A DNA stretch of 60,897 bases from Bacteroidota bacterium. GTDB taxonomy: Bacteria; Bacteroidota; Bacteroidia; Bacteroidales; UBA6013. Position numbers and translations under genes: made by a program. Shown piece by piece: positions 8,166-18,378 of the stretch (its first letter is position 1; every line of letters begins with the position of its first letter). The notes below the pieces were generated by a model. The model saw nothing but the letters and a program-made list of their open reading frames with translations, ran no database searches and had not been told where the DNA came from. The stretch lies in assembly GCA_020048645.1 (NCBI GenBank), contig JAIFMG010000008.1, positions 1 to 60,897 on the forward strand, read 5' to 3'.

Positions 8166-9829
8166 GGCTGGGCGTTGAAGAGCTTGGCCAGGAAGGCCTC
8201 GAGCTGGCCCATGTCGGCGGGCTGGTTGCGGTAGGCCACGTACCCGTCGGGGCGGACCAGGTAGAAGCTGGCGTTGCGGGCGTTGAAGGCCTTGTGCAGG
8301 ACGAAATCCTTGTCGATGTACGAAGAGCGCACGGCCTCGGGGTGCTGCGTCTGCTTGGGGTCCCACCAGAGGGCGTCGCGGCGGGCGCAGATGAGGTGGA
8401 GCTCGACCAGGCGGCCGTAGCGCTTGGTCAGGGTGCGGTGCGTGACGCGGAGGGTCTCCATCTCGAACTCGTCGGGCTCGAGGCCGGTGAACATGAACAG
8501 CTCGTGCTCGGCCCCGGTGAGCAGGTCGTAGAGGTTGCGCGAGGGGAGGTAGTCGAAGCTGAAGAGCCGGAAGTCGTCCACGCGCTCGCCGGCCCGGAGC
8601 TCGGCGCTGCCCAGGTCCTTGAAGGGCTTCCAGTCCTCGCCCACGATGGGGCTTTCGCGGTAGTGGAGCTCGATCTGGGAGAGGGTTCCCAGGATGCGGT
8701 GCTGGACCGACTGGAACCGGGCGATGATGGGGATGAGCGCGCTGCGGAGGGTCCGGAAGACGGGGTTGGTGATGCCGATCATGTGGGTGGCGGTGTCCGA
8801 GAGGGCCACGAGCTCCTCGCCGATGGGCTGGCGCTCGACCTGGTAGCTGTCGAGCAGCTCGGGCTTGGCGTGCCCGTTGATGACCAGCCCGAGCTTCCAG
8901 GCCAGGTTGTAGGCGTCCTGGATGCCGGTGTTCATGCCCTGGCTGCCGATGGGGCTCTGGATGTGGGCGGCGTCGCCAGCCAGGAAGACCCTGCCGGTCT
9001 GGTACTGCTCGGCCAGGCGCTGGTGCAGCTTGAAGTAGCTGATCCACTGGATGTCGAGCAGCGATTGGAACTTGATGTTGCGCCTGGCGGCGATCTTGGC
9101 GACGGTCTCGAGGGTGGGGCCCTGCTCCTCGGGCTTGGTCTTGAGCTCGAACATGACCCGGCTGTGGTTCTGGTCGATGGGGAAGAAGGCCGTCGCGCCT
9201 TCCTTGTGGAAGAACACGGCCAGCTCGTCCTTGGGATGCTCCCAGTTGACCTCGCAGTCGGCCAGCAGCCAGTAGGAGGGGTTCGACGCCCCTTCGAACT
9301 TGACGTCGAGCTCCTCGCGGACGCGGCTCTGGGCGCCGTCCGCCCCGACCATGTAGCTGAAGCGGGCCTTCTCGACCCGGCCGGTGGAGTCGCGGATTTC
9401 CGCTTCGACCGTGTTTCCTTCCTCGTTCAGCGAGATGAGCTCCTTGCCCCACTCCACCTCCAGCTCGTAGTCGGCCAGGTGCTCCAGCAGGATGGCCTCG
9501 GTCTTGTGCTGGGGCAGAAGGTGCAGGAACGGATACTTCGTATGCAACTGCTCGAAGGTCACGGAGACCATCTTGGAGTTGTTGTCGTAGAGGGTGATGG
9601 CCGCGCAGCGCGAACCTTGCTCGAGGACCTTGTCCACGATGCCGATGTTCTCGAACAGCTCCAGCGTGCGGGCGTGGATGGCCACTGCCCTGGACAGCCG
9701 CGAAGGGCCGTTCCCCTTGTCGATGATGCGGCAGATGACGCCGTGGCGGCTCAACTCGCAGGCCATGGCCAGGCCTGTTGGCCCGGCGCCGACCACGAGC
9801 ACATGGTATTTTTCCTGATCCTCTTTCAT
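8162..9829 (-). CDS. FAD-dependent aromatic monooxygenase, PheA/TfdB-like
   Basis: 555 residues of a class A flavoprotein monooxygenase. Motifs in order: dinucleotide-binding VVGAGPTGLAMA at about residues 12-23, the middle DG motif VGADGAQSRVR, and the ribose-binding GD motif VFLAGDAAHIQSPIGSQGMN. Then comes a C-terminal part (about 400-555) like the thioredoxin-fold extension of phenol hydroxylases. The family hydroxylates phenols or polyketides using NAD(P)H and O2; the substrate is unknown. It is first in a two-gene operon and overlaps the receptor-phosphatase gene by four bases, an unusual pairing of a catabolic-type enzyme with a signalling protein. A TATCTTCA -7-like box lies on the minus strand at 9858-9851. 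Confidence 0.85.
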   Translation of the reverse strand: MKEDQEKYHVLVVGAGPTGLAMACELSRHGVICRIIDKGNGPSRLSRAVAIHARTLELFENIGIVDKVLEQGSRCAAITLYDNNSKMVSVTFEQLHTKYPFLHLLPQHKTEAILLEHLADYELEVEWGKELISLNEEGNTVEAEIRDSTGRVEKARFSYMVGADGAQSRVREELDVKFEGASNPSYWLLADCEVNWEHPKDELAVFFHKEGATAFFPIDQNHSRVMFELKTKPEEQGPTLETVAKIAARRNIKFQSLLDIQWISYFKLHQRLAEQYQTGRVFLAGDAAHIQSPIGSQGMNTGIQDAYNLAWKLGLVINGHAKPELLDSYQVERQPIGEELVALSDTATHMIGITNPVFRTLRSALIPIIARFQSVQHRILGTLSQIELHYRESPIVGEDWKPFKDLGSAELRAGERVDDFRLFSFDYLPSRNLYDLLTGAEHELFMFTGLEPDEFEMETLRVTHRTLTKRYGRLVELHLICARRDALWWDPKQTQHPEAVRSSYIDKDFVLHKAFNARNASFYLVRPDGYVAYRNQPADMGQLEAFLAKLFNAQP

Positions 9830-10012
9830 TGGGCAATCGTTTTACACGTATGAAGATAGCAATTTTCCCCGACGGGCATCACCCGCCGCGATCATTTCGG
9901 GACCGGGACGCCCCGCGGAAGCCACAACCGGGCCCCGGTTTCGGGGCCTGGTTTTCATGGTTGTCGGAATTTTCCGTATTTTTAAGAGATACAAACGGCT
10001 CCCGACGAAGCG

Positions 10013-10867
10013 ATGATCCCAGAAAATCCGAACGACTACTTCAAAATACAGATGAGCCAGGCCGATTTCAACCGCCTGAGCAACTTCATCAACCAGGAGT
10101 ATGGCATCAAGCTGCCGCCCTCGAAGCACATCATGCTCCAGAGCCGCCTGCACAAGCGGCTCCGCGAGCTGCGCATGCGCAACTTCAAGGACTACATCGA
10201 CTACGTCTTCAGCCAGCAGGGGCGCTCCACCGAGCTGATCCACATGATCGACGTGGTGAGCACCAACAAGACCGACTTCTTCCGCGAGCCCTCGCACTTC
10301 GAGTTCATGAACCGGGTGCTGCTGCCCCGGGTCGCGGCCGAGAACCCCAGGGCCTTCCTGCGCGTCTGGAGCGCAGGATGCTCCAGCGGCGAGGAGCCCT
10401 ACACCATCGCCATGGTCCTGAGCGAGTTCAGGGCCGCCCACAACGGCCTGGACTTCCACATCCTGGGCACCGACATCTCCACCCAGGTGCTCCAGGCGGC
10501 CGCCAACGCCACTTACAAGATGGACAAGGTCGAGCCGGTGCCCCTCGAGCTCAAGCGAAAGTACATGCTCAAGAGCAAGGACAAGGACAACCCCCAGGCC
10601 CGCATGGCCCCGTCCATCCGCGCCAAGGTCACCTTCGAGCGGCTCAACTTCATGGACCCCGCCTACCAGGTCGGCGCCCCCTTCGACATCATCTTCTGCC
10701 GAAACGTGCTCATCTACTTCGAGCGCGACGTCCAGGAGCAGGTCATCCTCAAGCTCGCCGACAGGCTCAAGCCCGGGGGGACCTTCTTCATGGGCCATTC
10801 CGAGTCCATCACCAACATGAAGGTGCCCCTGGCCCAAATCCAACCCACGATCTTCAGGAGAACCTGA
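10013..10867 (+). CDS. cheR: chemotaxis protein methyltransferase CheR
   Basis: 284 residues, the usual CheR length. An N-terminal helical domain (about 10-80) contains the SRLHKRLRELRMRNF segment. It is followed by a SAM-dependent methyltransferase domain with VWSAGCSSGEEPYTIA (SAM loop), GTDIS, and FDIIFCRNVLIYF. CheR methylates glutamates of chemoreceptors for adaptation; the receptor here is probably the MCP at 38565-40622. It is first in the operon cheR, kinase-like gene, cheD, cheB, with gaps of 19, 3 and 8 bases. Identification is firm. Confidence 0.95.
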   Translation: MIPENPNDYFKIQMSQADFNRLSNFINQEYGIKLPPSKHIMLQSRLHKRLRELRMRNFKDYIDYVFSQQGRSTELIHMIDVVSTNKTDFFREPSHFEFMNRVLLPRVAAENPRAFLRVWSAGCSSGEEPYTIAMVLSEFRAAHNGLDFHILGTDISTQVLQAAANATYKMDKVEPVPLELKRKYMLKSKDKDNPQARMAPSIRAKVTFERLNFMDPAYQVGAPFDIIFCRNVLIYFERDVQEQVILKLADRLKPGGTFFMGHSESITNMKVPLAQIQPTIFRRT

Positions 10868-10886
10868 GGAAAACAAAAACCCCAAA

Positions 10887-11816
10887 ATGGAAAACAACGA
10901 GACCAACCTGCAATCGGCGAGCCTCCGCCAGTTGCTCAACGAGGTCAACCAGAGGGTCTCCAAGCACATGGTGGCCCTGGAGGAGGCCTCCCGCCTCAAC
11001 GAGGAGCTCAAGCTGCTCAACCAGCGCCTCGAGGATTCCGAGAAGCTCAAGTCGCACTTCCTCTCCAACATCCGCAACCAGATCATCAACCCCTTCGCCT
11101 CCATCCTGGGCCTTTCCGAGAACATCACCCGCGTCAAGGAGAGGCCCGAGAACTGGAAGCGCGCCAAGCACATGGCACGCCTCATCTTCGACGAGGCCTT
11201 CAACCTCGACTTCCAGCTCAGCAACATCTTCGCCGCCGCCAAGCTCGAGGCCGGAGACACCCACCCCGAGATCGTCCGGGTCAACCTCCTGGAGCTCACC
11301 AAGAGCACCATACAGGCCTTCCGCCACAAGTGCCTGCAAAAGGAGATGACCCTCGAGCTGCGCCTCGACCTCGACCAGCCCGAGGCAAAGGCCTTCACCA
11401 CCGACCCCATCAAGCTCAAGGTCATCCTGGCCAACCTCATCAGCAACGCCGTCAACTTCAGCAACGCCTCCAACACCATCGACATCGAGGCCTCCCTCCG
11501 CGACGGATGCTTCATCTTCTCGGTCCGCGACAGGGGCATCGGCATCGCCCCCGAGGACCTCAAGGTCATCTTCGACCGCTTCAAGAGGCTCAACCCCGAC
11601 ATCAACTCCATCCACCAGGGGCATGGCCTCGGGCTGTCCGTGGCAAAGGCCATGCTCGACATCCTCGACGGGCGCATCGAGATCGAGAGCCGAAGGGGGC
11701 ACGGGTCCTTCTTCTGCATCAGCATCCCCCAAAATCATCGCCTGGCCGAGCCCAAGGGCTTCGAACAGTCGGACGACGGTGAGGAATTCCTCTTCGACGA
11801 CTTCGAAAAGTTCTGA
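10887..11816 (+). CDS. histidine-kinase-like protein lacking the phospho-acceptor His
   Basis: 309 residues. An N-terminal coiled coil (about 10-55) leads into a HisKA-like segment and an HATPase domain. In canonical kinases the dimerisation helix reads F-L-A-N-M-S-H-E-I-R-T-P. Here residues 58-69 read FLSNIRNQIINP, so Asn64 stands where the phosphorylated His should be. The ATPase boxes look intact: ILANLISNAVNFS (N box), VRDRGIGI (G1), FDRFKR, GHGLGLSVAKAM (G2). It may be a non-autophosphorylating scaffold, an ATP-binding regulator, or act on a partner's His. It sits between cheR and cheD, so it probably serves chemosensory signalling. Confidence 0.85.
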   Translation: MENNETNLQSASLRQLLNEVNQRVSKHMVALEEASRLNEELKLLNQRLEDSEKLKSHFLSNIRNQIINPFASILGLSENITRVKERPENWKRAKHMARLIFDEAFNLDFQLSNIFAAAKLEAGDTHPEIVRVNLLELTKSTIQAFRHKCLQKEMTLELRLDLDQPEAKAFTTDPIKLKVILANLISNAVNFSNASNTIDIEASLRDGCFIFSVRDRGIGIAPEDLKVIFDRFKRLNPDINSIHQGHGLGLSVAKAMLDILDGRIEIESRRGHGSFFCISIPQNHRLAEPKGFEQSDDGEEFLFDDFEKF

Positions 11817-11819
11817 GCA

Positions 11820-13390
<1,571 letters not shown>

Positions 13391-13421
13391 AAGGGCCGCC
13401 GCGCCCGAGGCAGGCAATGGA

Positions 13422-13457
13422 AAAGGCCCGGCGGGAAGCACTTCCCGCCGGGCCTTT
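13422..13457. terminator. bidirectional terminator between cheB and the TlpA-like gene
   Basis: A perfect 17 bp inverted repeat, AAAGGCCCGGCGGGAAG against CTTCCCGCCGGGCCTTT, with a two-base CA spacer, lies between two convergent genes. T and A runs flank both sides weakly, so it can serve either strand. Confidence 0.8.
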
Positions 13458-13486
13458 GGGCATGGACCTTGGTGGCAAGGCCCCGC

Positions 13487-14605
13487 TCAGGGCAGGATCT
13501 CGCTCAGCTTGGCCTCCAGCTCGGCGCCGCGGAGGTCCTTGGCGATGATCACGCCGTCCTTGTCGATCAGCACGGTGTGCGGAATGGCGCTCACGCCGTA
13601 CAGCGCGGCCGCCGAGCTGGCCCAGCCCTTGAGGTCCGAGCAGTGGCTCCAGGTCAGCTTGTCCTCCTCGATGGCCTGCGTCCAGTTGGCTTGCGCCTCG
13701 TCGAGCGAGACGCCCAGGATCTCAAATCCTTTGCCCTTGAACTTCTCGTACATGAGCACCACGTTGGGGTTCTCGTTGCGGCAAGGCACGCACCACGAGG
13801 CCCAGAAGTCAACCAGCAGGTATTTCCCGCGGAACGATTCGAGCGAAACGTCCGTGCCGTCGGGCGACTTCAGGGTGAAGTTGGGGGCAACGCTGCCGAT
13901 CTGCACCTTGGCCAGCACGTCCATGCGCTTGACGATGTCCTTGCCGTAGAGCGAGGCGGCGCTCTCGGGGCTCATCGCGTCGACGACCTTCTCCAGGTCG
14001 GCGAACTCGAACATGTGGAAGTTGGCGCTGGCCAGGAAAGGGCCCACGAAGTTGGTGGCGTTGGCCAGGGCGTCGTCCTTGACCATCTGCGCTTGTTGTT
14101 GCTGGAGCGTGTTGAACTCCTCCTCGCTGGTCTTCATCACGGCCTCGTCGCCCGACATGGAGGCCTCTTGGTACCGCATGTACGCGGCTTCCATCTTGCC
14201 CTCGAGCTCTGCCAGGCGGGTCATGTGCTGGGCCAGCAGGCCATGCGTGGCCGAGCCGGTTACCTTGGGGTTGGCGAAGTTGTCAGGGTTCAGCTCCACC
14301 TGGATTTTGCCTTCTTCCATGAAGATGCCCGCTTGGGTGCGCGTGCCGGGGATCACCAGGTACATCACCTCCGGCTCCGTGATGGGGCCCTGGAACGTGA
14401 ACTTGTCTTCCACGATGGTGACCTTGCCCACCTCGGCGAAGGTTTCGCCTTGTTGGCGGACCAGCGCCAGCTCGCCTTCCAGGCCGGCCGCGCTGCCTTC
14501 GATCAGGAACGTGCCCGCGGGGACGGCGGTGGATTCGGCGGTGGGCTCATTTTGGCAACTGCCCAAAAGCAGTCCTGCCGCGATCAGAAAAAGAAATTGC
14601 TTCAT
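13487..14605 (-). CDS. TlpA/ResA-like thiol-disulfide lipoprotein with DUF4369-like N terminus
   Basis: 372 residues from the Met of MKQFLFL; the open frame upstream of it is not protein-like. The signal peptide ends in the lipobox LLLGSC. An N-terminal beta-rich region (about 25-115) resembles DUF4369, a helical region follows (about 115-230), then a thioredoxin-fold TlpA domain (about 240-372) with the redox motif WASWCVPCRNE and the cis-Pro loop SAIPHTVLID. Proteins of this type are periplasm-facing reductants in Bacteroidota. It converges on cheB and is separated from it by a terminator, so the two are not linked in transcription. Confidence 0.88.
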   Translation of the reverse strand: MKQFLFLIAAGLLLGSCQNEPTAESTAVPAGTFLIEGSAAGLEGELALVRQQGETFAEVGKVTIVEDKFTFQGPITEPEVMYLVIPGTRTQAGIFMEEGKIQVELNPDNFANPKVTGSATHGLLAQHMTRLAELEGKMEAAYMRYQEASMSGDEAVMKTSEEEFNTLQQQQAQMVKDDALANATNFVGPFLASANFHMFEFADLEKVVDAMSPESAASLYGKDIVKRMDVLAKVQIGSVAPNFTLKSPDGTDVSLESFRGKYLLVDFWASWCVPCRNENPNVVLMYEKFKGKGFEILGVSLDEAQANWTQAIEEDKLTWSHCSDLKGWASSAAALYGVSAIPHTVLIDKDGVIIAKDLRGAELEAKLSEILP

Positions 14606-14693
14606 TGTGTTGATTTGAAATTTTTGAAAAGAAATACTTTGGCGCGAAGGTACAATTTTCCGCTTCATCCTCTCGCGATGGCCCGCAAGCCGC

Positions 14694-16208
14694 TCATGGG
14701 CAGTCGAATGGCTCATCCGACTGGGGCAGGTTGGGCCGGAGGCGGTAGGCGAAATGCCACCACTCGGAGGTGATGCCCCGGAAGCCGTGCCGCTCCATGA
14801 CCTCGCGCAGCAGGTCCCTGTTCGCGCGGAACTCCGGGCGGAGCCCCGCGTAGGCGAAGCGCGATTCGGGCCCGAAGTGGTCGAAGTCCGTGCCCATGTC
14901 GAGCGGCTGTCCCTCCAGGGTCTCCAGGCTCAGGTCAACGGCTCCGCCCCGGTTGTGTACCGAGCCGGCGCCGTCCGGGTTGGCCAGGTAGGTCGGGTTC
15001 GGGAAGACCGCCCACATCTGCCGCTGCACCGAGAGCGGGCGGTAGCAGTCGAACAGCCGGATGCGCAGCCCCAGCGCCTCGAAGTCGGCGTTGGCCCGCA
15101 GCAGCGCCTGGGCCACCTCCCAGCGCAGCAGGCAGAGCGGGCAGTCATAGACCGCGATGCCCAGGAAATTGTCCTGGGTCGCGTAGCGCATGTCGAGCGC
15201 GAAGCCGTCCGAGAGCTCCTCGATGTCCACGAACGTGTCGGGCGAGGGCTCCCAGTAGAAGACGCCCACCGCGCCCAGGTCCAGCTTGCCCTTCGCCGGG
15301 ACGGCGAGCAGCGAGAGGCTGTCCGCCTGCGCGGGCTGCCCCGCCGCATCCTGCCGCCACAGGCCTTCTAGCCGAAGCGCCTGGCCCTCGGCGCGCCATT
15401 GGCCCTCGAAGCGGGCCTCGTGCGGGGCGTCGCCCTCGCGCCACGAGTTCCGCAGGCGGAACCGGCCCGAGGCCTCGAAGACCAGCTCGCGCACGATCAG
15501 CTCGCGCCCCTGCTCGCCCGCCTTGGTGGTGCGGAAGCCCTTGCCGATCGGCAGGCCAGGCGGGCCTTCCTGCCGGCCTGCCGAATCGCCAACCGCGGCC
15601 GCCCGCGCCGGAAGCGCCTGGCCCTCCGGGCCCAGCAGCGCCAGCCCGCCGACGCGCACCCGCGCCAGGGGCGACTCCAGGAGCAGCTCGTCGAAGTAGT
15701 GCCCCGGCTCGCGGTTGGGGATGAGCAGCGGGTGGCAGGCGTTTTCCAAGACCAGCTCCACGCTGCGGCACCAGCCGCCCAGCGGGATCTCGAGGCCCTC
15801 GGCCACGCGCTCCTGCCCATCCACCCGCAGCCGCCAAAGGGCGCCCTCCAGGTCCGGGCTGTCCCACCGGAGGCCCCGCAGGTAGGCCGAGTCCGCAAGC
15901 CGCAGCTCGATGCGGCTCAGCATGCCTGCGCCTTCCGGCATCTCCCACAGGGTCAGCGGATCGCCATCCAAAAGAAATTCGGCTTGGCGGCTGTCCACCC
16001 GTGTTCCGTTGAGCCAGAGCTCCACCTCCAGGCTATCAACCGTCAAGATTTGTTCTTCCGCTTGATTTTCTGTTATTTCTTGGGAGGATGTCGGATCGGC
16101 GCAAGCGGAGATAATCGACACGAGCAGGAGCATTACCCCAAAAAATAAAAGAGAGGACGTGGGAAAAATACCAAAATACTTATCTTTGAAAAAACTTTCT
16201 CCCCGCAT
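14694..16208 (-). CDS. VanX-like D-Ala-D-Ala dipeptidase (M15D) with long N-terminal extension
   Basis: 504 residues from the Met of MRGESFF. The signal segment ends at SIISAC, suggesting a lipoprotein. Residues ~45-330 form an extension. Its start (FLLDGDPLTLWEMPEGAG, then RIELRLADSAYLRGLRWDS) looks like a discoidin/F5-8C-type fold. The C-terminal third is the peptidase: zinc ligands His418 and Asp425 in SVHNRGGAVDLSL, catalytic Glu482 and zinc ligand His485 in EWWHF. The enzyme cleaves D-Ala-D-Ala, most likely for peptidoglycan turnover rather than vancomycin resistance, since no vanH or vanA is near. Typical VanX enzymes are about 200 residues, so the extension is unusual. Confidence 0.85.
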   Translation of the reverse strand: MRGESFFKDKYFGIFPTSSLLFFGVMLLLVSIISACADPTSSQEITENQAEEQILTVDSLEVELWLNGTRVDSRQAEFLLDGDPLTLWEMPEGAGMLSRIELRLADSAYLRGLRWDSPDLEGALWRLRVDGQERVAEGLEIPLGGWCRSVELVLENACHPLLIPNREPGHYFDELLLESPLARVRVGGLALLGPEGQALPARAAAVGDSAGRQEGPPGLPIGKGFRTTKAGEQGRELIVRELVFEASGRFRLRNSWREGDAPHEARFEGQWRAEGQALRLEGLWRQDAAGQPAQADSLSLLAVPAKGKLDLGAVGVFYWEPSPDTFVDIEELSDGFALDMRYATQDNFLGIAVYDCPLCLLRWEVAQALLRANADFEALGLRIRLFDCYRPLSVQRQMWAVFPNPTYLANPDGAGSVHNRGGAVDLSLETLEGQPLDMGTDFDHFGPESRFAYAGLRPEFRANRDLLREVMERHGFRGITSEWWHFAYRLRPNLPQSDEPFDCP

Positions 16209-16244
16209 TGTCGCAACGTGTTGGAACCTGATGAACGACTCAAG

Positions 16245-17680
16245 ATGAAAAACGCGAATGTACGGTTTTCCGAAGGTCGGAGGCCTAGGCGTCCCGATAA
16301 CTTCCTGCGCGTGTTGGTCTTCGCCAACTTCGCGCTTTTCGTGGCCCTGCTGGCCTTCTGGCTGGGCCGAGGCGGCGGCACGCCCGCGCCCGAAGGCGCC
16401 GAAACCGAGACCCCGGCCCAGCAGCCTCCTGCCCAAGCGCCTGTCGCGAATCCGGACCCGCTGGTGCTGGTGGCGCCCTTGGCCGACCAGCGGGCGCCCA
16501 TCGCCCGGGCCGAGCTCGAGGTCCTGCTGGCGGCGGGCCTCGTCGGCCTCCACCCCGATGCCGATGCCGAAGCAGATTTTTTTTTGACCTGCGCCTGCTC
16601 CCGCGCCTGAACAAGCCCGAGCCGCCCAGCGGCCAACTGGCCCTGTTCCCCCTTTCGCGGGTGGATGTCCGCTGCCAAGTGGTGAGCCTCGACAGCCTCG
16701 ACTTCTGGGACCTGCCCCGCGCGTACTGCCAGCGCCTGGGCCAGCACTGCGCGCCCGACTTCGACGACGGCTTCGACCGCCTGATGATCACCGGCGTGAG
16801 CGCCATCACCCGAGGCTTCGGCCGCTCCACGGAGCGGCATGGCGTCGAGCACATGTGCCAGCCCATCGCTCCACAGTTCCAAGGATTCGACTACGTCCAC
16901 CTTTCGCACGAGGTCAGCATGGCCGAGCCCTGCTCCTACGCCACCGACCCCGAGCGCCCCTGGCGGTTCTGCGCCAAGGTCGAGCACATGCGCCTGCTCA
17001 AGCTGCTGAACGTCAACGTGGTGGAGCTTACCGGCAACCACAACCTCAACTACGGCCCACAAGCCTACGCCCGCACCCTGGAGTGGTACGAGCAGAACGG
17101 CATGGCCCACTACGGCGGCGGCCGCGACCTGGCCGAGGCCGAGCGCCCGCTGGTTCTGACGCTGGGCTCCGGTCGGCGCGTGGCCTTCCTGGGCTACAAC
17201 GCCTTCTGCGGGGCGATGGACTGCTCCGAGAACGGCGGCCCCGGCGCCAATCCCTACTCGCCCGAGAAGGCCACCCGCCAGATCCGCTTCCTCAAGGACA
17301 GCCTCGCGATCGACTTCGTGGTGGTGTCCGTCCAGCTCGAAGAGCGCGCCGCTTTTGAGCCGAGCATCGCCCAGCGGCGCATCCTCCGCCACCTGGCCGA
17401 CGCCGGGGCGGACCTGGTCTTCGGCTCGCAGGCCCACCAGATGAATCCCGCTGAGCTGCGGGGCAAGGTGCCGATCTTCTACGGACTGGGAAACTTCCTC
17501 TTCGACCAGCTCCACCGCGAAAGCCTGCGCATGGGCTACCTTTTGCCCTGCCTGCTGCACCAGGGCCGCCTGCTGCAGATCCGCCCCACGCCCATCTTCG
17601 CCGACGACCACTGCCGCCCCACCTTGGCCGAGGGCGACCGCCACAAGCGGATCATGGACATCTTCTTTTCGATGTGGTAG
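16245..17680 (+). pseudogene. CapA-family (poly-gamma-glutamate capsule-like) protein gene, frameshifted at a T9 run
   Basis: The 5' part (start ATG 16245, or GTG 16218) encodes a membrane helix, LVFANFALFVALLAFWLG, a Pro-rich linker and PDADAEADFF. It then stops at 16608-16610. The T9 run at 16577-16585 lies at the shift: one extra T would give ADFFFDLRLLPRLNKPEPP and join the downstream frame to 17680. That frame carries the CapA features: VVELTGNHNLNYG, VAFLGYNAF, VVVSVQLEE and GADLVFGSQAHQMNP. CapA proteins are metallophosphatase-fold enzymes of unclear reaction. The break may be real, a phase-variation state, slippage-corrected, or a sequencing error. Confidence 0.8.
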
Positions 17681-17699
17681 CCCATGCCCATTCGCATTC

Positions 17700-18025
17700 A
17701 AGGGTGATGGATTGCCTTGAAGACTAGCCCAAACCCGAAGGAGTGCCATGATTGTAGGAAGCGGAGCCAGGCCAAAGAAGAGAACCTCGTGAAATTATCC
17801 TCATCGGGAGCAAGAGCCAGACAATGCCACCCCTTCGAGGTCCCACGCTATCGCGCGCCTGGCTGGCTACAAAAATTCCATCCCTTCGGGATCTGGCCGG
17901 CATCTTCCAAATTTCGCAGGATGCCGACGGTTTGTATTTATCACCACCGAAAGCAACTTGGCATAAGACCATATTTTTGGATAAAGCCTTAATAGAAAGC
18001 CCATTGGCGGAATCAGAATGACCTT
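17700..18025 (+). repeat. dispersed intergenic repeats, 17.7-18.0 kb
   Basis: Contains GATGGATTGCCTTGAAGACT, CATGATTGTAGGAAGCGGAG and GCCAGGCCAAAGAAGAGAAC, shared in reverse with 600-680 and 42180-42380. Its right part (GCATAAGACCATATTTTTGG .. CCATTGGCGGAATCAGAATG) matches 19030-19090 and, in reverse, 305-375. There is no gene between capA and the AT-rich cassette other than these repeats. Confidence 0.7.
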
Positions 18026-18069
18026 ATTCCCTTATTTTGCCCCATGCAAAACCCAGCTTTCGCGGCTCA

Positions 18070-18345
18070 ACGACTCGCCCGCCAGCTCAAAAGAGAATCG
18101 CCCAAGCGCTTGTCTTTCAGCTTAAATTTGTATATTTGGCTATTGTCAATTCACCCGCCCCTATGAACAGGCTACGCTTCAAAATCGCGAATTTCCAGGG
18201 CCAATGCCGGCTGCCGAACTTCCCAAACCTGTCGTTTGGAATTTTGACGGATTAACGGGGCTTCTGGAGTTGCGCATTTGATTCGTACCTGCCCAACGGT
18301 GCTTTTGGGTTGGAATGGGGATGGAGGAAGCAATGACCTTGTCAT
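18070..18345 (+). repeat. leader repeat, copy A, upstream of AT-rich cassette 1
   Basis: About 250 bases align with 57135-57412 with many substitutions but few gaps. Shared landmarks are GCGCTTGT, TTCCAGGGCCAA / TGTCCAGGGCCAA, AAACCTGTCG, ATTTTGACGGA, GGCTTCTGGAG, ATTCGTAC and GTGCTTTTGGGT. Inside it CCAAAC-CTGTC-GTTTGG forms a 6 bp hairpin. In copy B the same hairpin reads CGAAAC-CTGTC-GATTCG, with one compensatory pair change and one lost pair. The 30-codon frame beginning at 18163 is not conserved at protein level. Each copy ends just before AT-rich genes. Confidence 0.8.
18110..18138 (+). promoter_or_regulatory. promoter inside leader repeat A
   Basis: TTG (18110-18112), an 18-base spacer and TATATTTG (18131-18138, an exact TAnnTTTG). 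The equivalent position in copy B also carries an exact TAnnTTTG, so the promoter is a conserved part of the repeat. Confidence 0.65.
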
Positions 18346-18378
18346 CAATTTTAAGACAAAACTTAAAACATTAAAACG

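Noticed and set aside
14694-16208. Vancomycin-resistance gene cluster
   Set aside because: A VanX-like peptidase alone, without vanH, vanA or a VanRS pair, does not indicate resistance.
18163-18255. Possible conserved 30-residue peptide in the leader repeat (also from 57231)
   Set aside because: Twelve of thirteen codon differences between the two copies change the amino acid, and the stop differs; protein-level selection is unlikely.
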